A DNA stretch of 17,837 nucleotides from Jimgerdemannia flammicorona. Its lineage: Eukaryota; Mucoromycota; Endogonomycetes; Endogonales; Endogonaceae. Positions 8,821 through 16,710 of the stretch are shown one piece after another (within the stretch, counting starts at the first letter, position 1; every line of letters starts with the position of its first letter). Where the stretch lies: assembly GCA_003990745.1 (NCBI GenBank), contig RBNI01002669.1, forward strand, positions 1 through 17,837. Reading direction: 5' to 3'. The translations under genes and the position numbers were made by a program. The notes beneath the pieces were generated by a model. The model saw only the letters and a program-made list of their open reading frames with translations, had not been told where the DNA came from and ran no database searches.

Positions 8821-9141
8821 ATGGAGGAAGAAGATGAAGAAGATACAGAGGTCTTCATACACTCAGTGAACAAGAACAAGAGCAAGACACCCAAGCTCAC
8901 AGATGAGCAGTGGTACAACAAGATCATCGATGGCTATGCCCCTCAAGGAAGATGCCCCCATGGTACTAGGATATACTGCTCTGAACACCTGAATGACTGC
9001 TGGTCCTATATCAGTGAAGTCAGGAAAATCTGCCAACAGAAACATGAGCAAGAAGCCACTGAAGCAAAAAGGAAAGCTGAAGAAGATGACCAGCCCCCAG
9101 AGCTTTAAGCTGACAGTGACGATGAGGAGGAACAAGAATCA
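8821..9141 (+). pseudogene. linker between protease and dUTPase with Cys/His cluster
   Basis: Same frame as its neighbours. It opens with an acidic stretch (MEEEDEEDTEVF), has a Lys-rich part, then GRCPHGTRIYCSEHLNDCW, in which three Cys and two His lie within 17 residues, suggesting a small metal-binding fold. It closes with a Glu/Lys-rich helix (QEATEAKRKAEEDD) before a TAA at 9106. I do not recognise this segment as a named domain. The Cys and His codons have survived mutation here, unlike in the Gag knuckle. Confidence 0.55.
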
Positions 9142-9573
9142 GACATCACCCTCAAGGTCAAAAAGTTTTACCCCGAAGCCAAGATCCCAGAATACAAGAC
9201 TGAAGGAGCCATAGGAATGGACCTTGCCAGCATTCAAGATGCTACCCTTGAACCACAGACCACCACTCTACTTGGCACTGGAATTGGAGTCAAGCTACCA
9301 GAAAACCATATCAGAATTATCAAGACCAGGAGCAGTTTGGCCAAAAGCGAAATCTCAGTTGAAGGAGAAGTAATTGACCCTGATTATACTGGCAAGATCT
9401 TCCTCATAGTCAGAAATCACAACCACACCACTCCCTTCAAAGTCAAGAAGCATGACAGGATTGGCCAGATGCTGATCCACGAAATCAAGAAGCCCAAGAT
9501 CATTGAAGCCATCGAACTCATCTAGACCAAGAGAGGAGAACAAGGCTTTGGATCTACTAGAAGAGGAGCCTAT
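9142..9573 (+). pseudogene. dUTPase (trimeric type) domain within gypsy-1 pol
   Basis: dUTPase hydrolyses dUTP to dUMP and pyrophosphate, limiting uracil in newly made DNA. All five family motifs appear in order: A-I-G-M-D-L-A (9208-9228), T-R-S-S-L-A (9325-9342), V-I-D-P-D-Y-T-G-K with the catalytic Asp and the Tyr (9370-9396), D-R-I-G-Q-M-L (9454-9474), and R-G-E-Q-G-F-G-S-T (9532-9558), the C-terminal lid that closes over the substrate. Total length of about 140 residues is normal. A single TAG at 9523 separates motifs 4 and 5. The domain lies in frame between protease and RT, so in the ancestor it was part of the polyprotein. Similar placement is known in some retroviruses (between RT/RNase H and integrase in lentiviruses, at the protease in others) but is uncommon in fungal gypsy elements. 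Confidence 0.9.
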
Positions 9574-10668
9574 GCCGCCACCAAGATTACCAAACTTGAG
9601 CACAAGAAAGACAAGGACCAGAACAAGCACACATATACTATTAGAGAAAACTTTCCCCTGGAGGAACAACTTCTCAAGATCCTGCACCAGAATGAAGGAG
9701 TACTTACTACAGACTTTAGGAATATCTACAATCAAGAACCCAAGTACTACCATGAAGTTGACACCGGTGATACCAAGCCTATCTACCAGAAAGCCAGATC
9801 CATACCACCTGTCTACAGAGAGTGGCTGCGAGCAGAACTCAAGGAAATGGAAGAAGTCAGAATCATCAAGCAAGCTATCAGCCCCTGGGCCTCACCCATT
9901 GTCCAAGTCTCAAAGAAAGGAAGCAAGCCTGGAGAGTTTGTGCCAAGACTCTGCATTGACTACAGGAAGCTCAATGCCATCACCAAGAAGGATAGGCAGC
10001 CCTTGCTGAATATTCAAGAAATCCTTACCACTCTTGGAAGTGAAGCCAAATACTACACCACCTTGGATTTGTTCTCAGGCTTCCATCAGATCGGTCTCAC
10101 TCAAGATGCCAGTGAGAAATTAGCCTTTATCACACCTGATGCCACCTATATCTACCTGTGAATGCCATTTGGAATATGTAATGCCCCAGCAAGTTTCCAG
10201 TGAATGATGAACAGAGTCTTTGGCAATGAGATTGGAAAATGGCTCTTTGTCTATGTTGATGATGTGATCATCTTTAGCAATACTACACGGGAATATGTCA
10301 ATCACATACAGCTAGCCCTCAAGAAGCTCAAGAAGTATGGCCTCTACATTAAGCCCAAGAAATGCAAGTTTGCTGCTCAAGAAATTGCCTACCTAGGACA
10401 CCTCATCAACCAGACTGGAATTCACACAGACCCCATGAAGATTGAGACTGTTGCAGCCTACCCAAGACCCAGAACAACCACAGAAGTCCATGCCTTCCTT
10501 AGACTGGCCAGCTACTACAGAAGATTCATCAAAGGATACTCCAACATTGCAGCACCTATCTATGAGCTACTGAAGAAGGAGACCAAATTTGAATGGACTA
10601 AGGAGCACCAAGAAACCTTCAATAAACTCAAAACCAGGTTGACTCAAGTACCCATTCTCAGAAGACCA
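9574..10668 (+). pseudogene. reverse transcriptase of gypsy-1 pol
   Basis: Copies element RNA to DNA. The lead-in HEVDTGDTKPIYQKARSIPP and the fingers motif SPWASPIVQV are typical Ty3/gypsy. LCIDYRKLNAIT (about 9952-9987), TLDLFSGFHQIGL (first catalytic Asp), M-P-F-G-I-C-N-A-P-A-S-F-Q, and Y-V-D-D at 10252-10263 (catalytic pair) are all present and in order, followed by YLGHLI and the thumb. TGA stops at 10159 and 10201 stand directly before MPFG and directly after FQ, positions that are often Arg in relatives, fitting CGA-to-TGA. No frameshift occurs in this domain. Confidence 0.95.
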
Positions 10669-11049
10669 GACTGGAACCTAGAATTCATCCTGCAGACAGA
10701 TGCAAGTACTATAGGACTTGGAGCAGTCCTAGCTCAGAAGAAAGATGGACATGAATATGTCATCTCCTATACAAGCCAAGGTACCTGTGGAGCAGAACAG
10801 AACTATGAGTCATGCAAGCTTGAATGCTTAGCAGTAGTTTGGGCAGTAGACAAGTTCCACTACTACCTAGTTGGGAAACACTTCACCATTCAAACAGACC
10901 ATTCCACTCTTGCCTGGCTATTCCACACTTTGAACTCCAAAGGAATATATACCAGATGGATCTACAGGCTGCAAGAGTATGACTATACTGTCAAGCACCA
11001 CTCAGGAAAGACCAACACCAATGCTGATGCACTCTCAAGGACACCCTGA
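10669..11049 (+). pseudogene. RNase H of gypsy-1 pol
   Basis: Removes the RNA strand from RNA:DNA hybrids. Acidic residues are in place: Asp in LQTDAS (10699), Glu in KLECLA (10822), Asp in IQTDHSTL (10897) and Asp in NADALSR (11026). The usual Ser-Arg-Gly after the first strand reads TSQGT, an Arg-to-Gln change as expected from CG-to-CA. The frame ends at TGA 11047, and the integrase continues one base out of frame. Confidence 0.92.
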
Positions 11050-11050
11050 A

Positions 11051-12323
11051 ACACCCCCATCAAGACCATTCAATATGAATAAGGAGCTATACTATGGATT
11101 AATCAGCTACCTTGGGCAGCAGAAGATGCCCAACCACCTCGAACCCTGGACAATCACTATCATCAACTGGAATTGGAAACAGTTTGAATTAGACAACACT
11201 ACACTCAGAAAAGGAGGAAAGCTAGTAATATCCGAACACAAGAAGTATCAAGTAATGAAAGAAGTACATGAGCAAGGACACTTAAGAGGAACCAATACAT
11301 ATGACAAGGTAAGAAGAACTATGTGGTGGCCCAAGATAGAAGAAGATCTGCGCCAATTTGTCAAAGGGTGTGACAAGTGCCAAAAACAGAAACAAGATCA
11401 GTAAGACCAGACACCTGGGTTATTCAAGAATTGAGCCTATTCCCTTCCACCACATCGCAATGGATATCATTGGACCACTACCAGTAACACTATCAGGAAA
11501 CCACTATATTATAGTTATTGTAGACCTCTTCACCAAATGGATAAAGGCAGGAGCATTACAAGAAGCCAATGCCCTCTCTATAGCCGACTTCCTGCACCGA
11601 GAAATCATCTGCTGCTACAAGACACCAAAGCAAATCACCACAGACCGCAGCACAGAATTTGTCAATGGATTCCATGAGATAATGTATCAGAAATACAAGA
11701 TCCAGCACATCAAGACCACCATGTACCACCCTCAAGGAAATGGACAGACAGAAAGAACCAACAAGACTCTCAAGAACATCCTAGCGAAGATCTCAGAGAC
11801 ATATGAGAATTGGGATAACTATCTCCCAACCGCCCTCTCTGTCCTACGAGACATATGGTCACAGAGCACATATTTTACTCCAAGAGAGCTGCTCTTCAGA
11901 GAAGAAGATTCTGATGGAACCTCAGCCACAAATCTAGACCTAACTTGGAGATAGATTGATGCAGAAATCCAGAGACTACACCAAATCAGGAAGAAGGCTG
12001 AAGATTATATCACCAAGTCACAAGTACTGATAAGAAAGAATGCAGAAAAGAATCATAAGGCCCTAGAATCCATCTGAATTGGAGAAAAGGTTCTACTGTA
12101 TCAAAATATGGTAGAAGCCTCATGGTCACGAAAACTGGAGCCCAAATGGGAAGGACCCTTCTACGTGCAAGATATCAAGGGAACTATCTTCTGGCTTAGA
12201 AAAATCTTAGGGACTATACTGCCTACTACAGTACACAGGAACAGACTCAAGAAGTATTATGAACCTATACAAGAGAAGCAAAATGTGATGACCGCCTGTG
12301 AGGTTCTAGTCTGCGAATTGTAA
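11051..12323 (+). pseudogene. integrase of gypsy-1 pol (frameshifted)
   Basis: Inserts element DNA. The N-terminal zinc domain has His at 11267 and 11279 and Cys at 11369 and 11378 (H-x3-H, C-x2-C), in a frame one base off RNase H. Near 11380-11404 the frame shifts again. The core then shows Asp 11463 (AMDIIGP), Asp 11643 (TTDRSTEF) and Glu 11751 (GQTERTNK), giving D-x59-D-x35-E. Gly after the second Asp has become Ser. TAG at 11952 and TGA at 12075 interrupt the C-terminal part, which still has the GPF motif (KWEGPFYV, 12153-12161) and HRNRLKKYY. The frame ends at TAA 12321. No chromodomain follows. Confidence 0.92.
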
Positions 12324-12626
12324 CAGCATGTCCTGTGACCAGCAGGCTATCTATCTGGACCATTCTCTAAGGGATACGGCACTGGCAACTACTCATCCAT
12401 AAGACTTTCATAGTCAGAGGAGTTCAAACCATCAACTGATTGATCAAGATCAGAATCAGGCCCTTGCTCTATATGAAGGGAGTGACCTTTCACCATCATG
12501 CCAAAATACAAAGGGAAGATGCCAGCCCATAAACACCACTTTTCGACCCCTTACCAGAGGTTATGGGATCAGCAAATTTTTCAGGACTGGACCAATGAAT
12601 AAGGACACTCAGGAAGATCCTTATTC
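12324..12626 (+). other. 3' untranslated internal region of gypsy-1
   Basis: No secure gene. Two very short frames are visible: plus-strand 12498-12602 (34 codons, MPKYKGKMPAHKHH...) and minus-strand 12389-12496 (35 codons, MVKGHSLHIEQGPDSD... ending NSSDYESLMDE). Neither has a recognised domain and both may be chance. Confidence 0.5.
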
Positions 12627-12636
12627 AGGAGGAAGA
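12627..12636 (+). other. polypurine tract of gypsy-1
   Basis: AGGAGGAAGA, all purine, directly abuts the 3' LTR start (TGTAACAG). This is the primer for second-strand synthesis in LTR elements. Confidence 0.85.
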
Positions 12637-12791
12637 TGTAACAGTGATCCCAGAATGATGACATCAGCACAGGAGACAGCCTTTCCTTGCAAGCTACCAG
12701 ATCGGAGCACAAGAAGATTATACGGCATATGAGATGGGCAATGATGACCAACTGTGAGTCATTGTGACCACAGCACAAGCATCCTAAAGAA

Positions 12792-12798
12792 TATAAAA
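12792..12798 (+). promoter_or_regulatory. TATA box ahead of LTR ORF, 3' LTR
   Basis: TATAAAA lies 87 bases before the ATG at 12879. The box and the bases around it are identical in the 5' LTR, although flanking bases differ. Confidence 0.55.
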
Positions 12799-12878
12799 GA
12801 AGGATCAAGGAACTGCAGTAGCAGCAACCAACAAGAACCACCAATCCCAAAATAGCTCAAAGACTTACCACAAACAAA

Positions 12879-13733
12879 ATGCCTGCTGCCCACCAAACCT
12901 CAAGATCAAGGAACTACCAAGGTACCTCAGTCGAAGAAAGGATGTTCCAAGACATCAGAAGAGCCATGAGGACCCACTCAAGAAGGACTCCTAGTGTCTA
13001 CCTGGACACTGCAGACCCTTATGACTTCATTCTCTACTGCTGTGAAATGGAAATAAGGATCACTATTGCTACCAAATGCCTCCAAATGTGGCAGGAGTAT
13101 GAAATAGGAAACCTCCTCTGCCAGGAGTTCCCACAGGCTAGTACCCAAGAGCTACAAGATATCACTCCCATGGATATACGTGAAATGAGGACAGCTAAGA
13201 AGATCCATCAGATCTTCAGGCATATACCATGGTCAATTCCCAACTTGGAGTATGTTAGAGTCTCAGACTTCAGAGACCTATCATCCCACTATATCAATAC
13301 ACTAGAAGCCAGGGTGGCTACAGAAGCCCAGTCCACTATCACCCTCAATAGTGAAGAAGTAGAAGACTTCTGGTACCCTATTCTCCAGGACAACTCAGAC
13401 CAATTCCTGCAAGGATTGATCTCAGTATTCCAAGGCCCAAGCATCTGGGTTAGATCTCCCCAAGACCCCACATTTGTCCCCTATTTTGTGGAAGAGAACC
13501 TCATAGACTGGAGAGCTCCAGACCTTGTTCCTGATTTTCCTGCCACAGCTGAATGTGATGACATCATCGGTGATGATGTCATCCCTTGCGACTTTGATAT
13601 ATACAAGACGCATGACATACCTAAAGTATGTGAAATGCACGACCTGCATGATGAATTCATAGATCTCATCTCCTTTAGTGATGATGATGATGATGATGAA
13701 GAAGCCCCCATGGTCCTGAACTTTCTGCTTTAA
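12879..13733 (+). CDS. LTR-embedded ORF, intact 284-residue copy, unknown function
   Basis: The only long uninterrupted element gene in the window. It starts at ATG in AAACAAAATGCC and ends at TAA 13731. The N-terminus is basic and Ser/Thr/Arg-rich (SRSRNYQGTSVEERMFQDIRR). The middle has YEIGNLL, then DITPMDIREMRTAKKIHQIF and SIPNLEYVRV, which match the gypsy-2 LTR protein at the same spacing. VFQGPSIWVRSPQDPTFVPY follows. The C-terminus is strongly acidic, with CDDIIGDDVIPCDFD and, from a GAT repeat, DDDDDDEE, ending MVLNFLL. No signal peptide, membrane span or known enzyme motif is seen; a soluble protein with an acidic tail is likely. Its own TATA box suggests expression apart from Gag-Pol. 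Openness may partly be luck, since the 5' copy shows many replacement changes. It is not a recognised Gag, Env or transposase. Confidence 0.8.
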   Translation: MPAAHQTSRSRNYQGTSVEERMFQDIRRAMRTHSRRTPSVYLDTADPYDFILYCCEMEIRITIATKCLQMWQEYEIGNLLCQEFPQASTQELQDITPMDIREMRTAKKIHQIFRHIPWSIPNLEYVRVSDFRDLSSHYINTLEARVATEAQSTITLNSEEVEDFWYPILQDNSDQFLQGLISVFQGPSIWVRSPQDPTFVPYFVEENLIDWRAPDLVPDFPATAECDDIIGDDVIPCDFDIYKTHDIPKVCEMHDLHDEFIDLISFSDDDDDDEEAPMVLNFLL

Positions 13734-13741
13734 GTTCTTTG

Positions 13742-13881
13742 TTACACCAGATAATACCAGTACTGGTATTCTCATGTAACACTGGATAATACCAGTACTA
13801 GTATTCTGAGGTAACGCGAAATTGTTCCAGCACCAGCATTTTGATGTGATACCAAATAATACCAGCCCTGAAACTTGGTAG
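13742..13881 (+). repeat. four 35-bp tandem repeats after LTR ORF, 3' LTR
   Basis: Units start at 13742, 13777, 13812 and 13847. Same array as at 6497-6636. Here the core of the first unit is the perfect palindrome CCAGTACTGG. Differences from the 5' array are mainly GC-to-AT transitions (CCGG to CTAG). Confidence 0.85.
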
Positions 13882-13941
13882 TTTTAGTTATTGGAATTTA
13901 TATTTAGCTTTATATCTTTGCAATCATTGAATTATATTTTG

Positions 13942-13974
13942 TATAAATACCCATCTTATTTCCTCTGAAATAAA
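13942..13974 (+). promoter_or_regulatory. second TATA box and AATAAA, 3' LTR
   Basis: TATAAATA at 13942-13949 and AATAAA at 13969-13974, matching the 5' LTR. In this copy AATAAA is the likely end-of-transcript signal for Gag-Pol RNA. Confidence 0.5.
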
Positions 13975-14178
13975 GTCAGTTCTGGTTTTACTTATACACA
14001 CTTCCTTACAAGCAATCTAAGAGATAACAAGACAGTTAAAAATAAGAAGTTTGAGGACTATAAGACCTTGGGAAGGTACTCTAATAAGAACTTGCTTATA
14101 ATAACTTGAGTTAGTCTAAGAGATACACCTTGAAGAGAATCTGGCATATTTGAAGGACTCAGTGACCACTACATGACA

Positions 14179-14182
14179 GTAT
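14179..14182 (+). repeat. target-site duplication of gypsy-1, right copy (GTAT)
   Basis: Directly after the 3' LTR; matches 5384-5387. Confidence 0.85.
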
Positions 14183-15602
14183 ATAGATTAGTCTTGTCTA
14201 GAGCTTGATGAGAGAGAAAGGTAGTGAAATGGAGAGAGGCTCTTCAGAGTTAGAGAGGGTGCTATATTTCTCTTACCAGATAGGTGTCAATTCTTAATAT
14301 CTACTGATTGTCAAAGTTATAGTATCTGATATATTACTTGGACTTTCTAGCTTAGGTGGTAAAGAGGTTGTTAAAGATAACTAAGGACTGAATTTAGATC
14401 AGAAGGTAGAGCCAGATAAGTTGAGATATCTTAATAACTCTAGTGAATAGGAGATGTTTAGATCTAGGGAACTTTCTGAAGAGGATATATTATCTTAAAA
14501 CTGATAATTGAAGATAGCTATCAAGTTATAAGACAGAGAGTAGGTATTATTGATATAGAGGATCTAAGAGGTGAGGTTCTATTCTAGAGATTCTTTGGGA
14601 GATTTTTTTATTAATAATTAGACTGAGAAGTAGTAGGTACTTACAGTATAGAGAATTCTGATGAGAGGTGGTAGAGAGAGCTCACTATATTAATTTATAT
14701 TGACATGGTAATAAGAGAGAGGTCTAATAAAGATCTACAATATAGAGGTGGAACAGACTTCTATTGAGCAGTTCACCACTAGTAGATTTTAATATTAATA
14801 TTAGTATAGAGTATTAACAGGGGGTGAGACAGGATCTGTAACCTATAGGCTAGCAGTCAGTGGATATTAGTAAGATATAAGACTAGACTAGAGTCTAGTC
14901 TTAGAGTACTGAGATATGACAGTGGCTTCTTTTAAAGTTCCGAGTGATGTAATAATATATCTTAAGGAGAAATATCATATTGAACTCTTAATCAAAATAC
15001 TTAATAAAAGAAAAGAGTTTCAAGTATGAGGATAGTTATAATATAGGGCAGGAGAGGAAGATTATACAGATATCCAAACATTGGCTAAATGAGTATAAGA
15101 TACTTGATAACTTCTGGGTAATAGTTAGAGATCATCTAGAGGTAAGATAGTGAGATGATAGAGAGGAGAGAAGATGGGATAACTTGAGAGAGTAGTTGGT
15201 AGAGTATATTAGTAATGAGTGAATTACTATTGGGTAGATATTAGTAGTGAGAGTGAGATTGACTGAATACTGGCTATATGTATTTGAGAATAGAAGATAG
15301 ATAGTTTTGAGAAAAAGAATAGTAAGATGAAAGAGATTGATAGTGGACATTCTGTCAGGCTGGTAAAGGGGATGGGGCCTTTAAAGAGGTCACTGTTAAT
15401 ATTTAATAGAAGAGATATATGAGAGAAGTAATAGGTAGGTTAAGATAATTAACAATCTAGTTATTTTTAAGAGAATAGAGTAGAGAGAAGAGAGTGTATT
15501 GAAGTAGAGTAGAATGGGGTGAGGTTGGGTTAGAGCTATCAGTGTGATATGAGAACTATGTATTTATTATATATTAGTTAATAAAGAGGTCAAGTGCTTA
15601 TG

Positions 15603-15656
<54 letters not shown>
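14183..15656 (+). pseudogene. LINE, second part: RT C-terminal region to poly-A tail
   Basis: This continues the LINE cut by gypsy-1. In the plus frame of 14287 the residues SILNIY, a TGA, then LSKL, a TAG and Tyr (14308-14325) match the LSxLWY block that follows RT in non-LTR elements, with Trp codons turned into stops. NRRCLDLGNFLKR (14446-14484, same frame) fits the later P-x-x-x-G-G-L-x-L block. A frame change lies between the gypsy-1 junction and 14287. From about 14500 to 15600 the sequence is purine-rich and full of TAG/TGA; no further domain (such as RNase H) was secure. A run of 54 A ends it at 15603-15656, as expected for a LINE 3' tail. Stops are dense, so it is long dead. Confidence 0.75.
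15603..15656 (+). repeat. poly-A tract, 54 A (LINE tail)
   Basis: Uninterrupted A run ending the LINE. Its purity contrasts with the heavy mutation of the LINE body, although C-to-T and G-to-A mutation cannot change A or T bases. Confidence 0.9.
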
Positions 15657-15658
<2 letters not shown>

Positions 15659-16710
15659 CCCAGTGAAGCCTCTATCATATTATCTCAATCTAGAAGAATG
15701 GTTGAAAAAATACTCAAACCTGATACTGATAGCCCCAGTACTACTATAGACCTACTATCAAGAATATTAAGTTTATCAAAAATTACTATAAAAGATCTAG
15801 TAATATATAACTTTATTAAAACTACTAATCTACAGACTGATCACTAAGTTCATCTACCTTAGTAATATTATAAAAGAAATAACTATATATTATACTATTT
15901 CTGAGATAATAGTATCTTAATGAAGACTACTACTATTATACTATATAAGTAATAGAATGATATTGACAGATGAAAAAATAATAGTCCTAGCTAACCAAGT
16001 AGTTATACTTATTGAAGCTCTCTGCCTCAGCATTAAAACAAATAAACTTACAAAAGACCTCTAACTTATACTATTTAAAGACAAAGTAGATCAAGTAATA
16101 ATATTTATAGAATAAGTTGATACTAATTATTATACTAATAGATAGAATAATAATCAGAACCCAGATAGTATTCTCAATAATAATAAGTACTATGAGATTG
16201 AAGATCTCTATATAACTATAGACTCACAAGTAGAAAAAGTTACCATTCATTTTATAGATATAGCTGCTCAGTAGTGGCATAATCTTCTAGTATACTCTCT
16301 TATCTGAAAAACCTATATTGAAATTGATATAAGTAAAGAAGATAATGATCACTCTAACTATAAAGTCTACTCAGCTACTATAGGTCTAAAGAAGCTAATT
16401 ATCTAATAGTTCTATAGCTCTGCTCACATTACTAAAGCTCAAGAACCTTTGATTTTATAATAATGAAAAAGAAAACTTAGAAGTATTTATAATAAGATTA
16501 GAAATTCTCCTGAATACTATAAGAGCAGAATATAGCTAATAGAATAAATTATGAATAGAATCAGAGCAAAAAAAATATAAGAGCAAGAATGACTATATAA
16601 TTATCTATATAAGTAATAATACTTAGGATAAGCTATTATCAGAGTATATACTATATTAGTAGCTCAAAGACTAAAAGACAATATAAACAACAATAAAGGA
16701 GACAAGTGAT
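15657..16710 (+). pseudogene. Gag-like remnant, probably of a third gypsy-type element
   Basis: AT-rich, plus strand. A fragment MVEKILKPDTDSPSTTID starts at 15698. From about 15960 to 16410 one frame reads, with stops at likely Gln or Trp codons, IEALCLSIKTNKLTKDL, VDTNYY, then SQVEKVTIHFIDIAAQ, a stop and WHNLL, resembling the gypsy Gag pattern of a helix ending A-x-x-W. Further on come FYSSAHITKAQE and, in another frame, LEVFIIRLEILLNTI, like the later Gag helices. No zinc knuckle, protease or LTR was found, so the family call is an inference. It could be part of the target into which the LINE inserted. Confidence 0.4.

Larger units (their letters stand above)
5388..14178 (+). mobile_element. 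complete but inactive Ty3/gypsy LTR retrotransposon gypsy-1 with dUTPase and LTR ORF
   Basis: The element is 8791 bp long, bounded by TG...CA LTRs and GTAT target duplications. It has a primer-binding site three bases after the 5' LTR, a polypurine tract touching the 3' LTR, and the order Gag, protease, dUTPase, RT, RNase H, integrase. RT before integrase is the Ty3/gypsy order. From 7054 to 11049 Gag and Pol share one frame, so the ancestor probably made a single polyprotein. This copy has 12 in-frame stops there, frameshifts near 11050 and 11400, and further stops at 11952 and 12075. No chromodomain was seen after the integrase. It sits inside the LINE. Confidence 0.95.
12637..14178 (+). 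repeat. 3' LTR of gypsy-1 (1542 bp)
   Basis: Starts TGTAACAGTGAT and ends CTACATGACA, followed by the GTAT target duplication. It carries the same parts as the 5' LTR, with an intact embedded frame. Confidence 0.95.

Noticed and set aside
9355..9873. Minus-strand 172-codon frame
   Set aside because: Antisense to dUTPase and RT N-terminal coding, which have clear motifs; no independent support.
9503..10009. Plus-strand 168-codon frame in a second phase
   Set aside because: Overlaps RT and the end of dUTPase, whose conserved motifs are in the other phase.
11041..11070. Programmed frameshift between RNase H and integrase
   Set aside because: Functional shifts in this class usually separate Gag from Pol. 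A second shift at about 11400 and many stops point to random indels.
7054..12323. TGA read as tryptophan (alternative genetic code, mitochondrial origin)
   Set aside because: TAA and TAG also interrupt the same frames, TGG is used for Trp, several TGA stand at sites usually Arg in relatives (before MPFG, after FQ), and LTR copies differ by transitions. Mutation explains all of it more simply.
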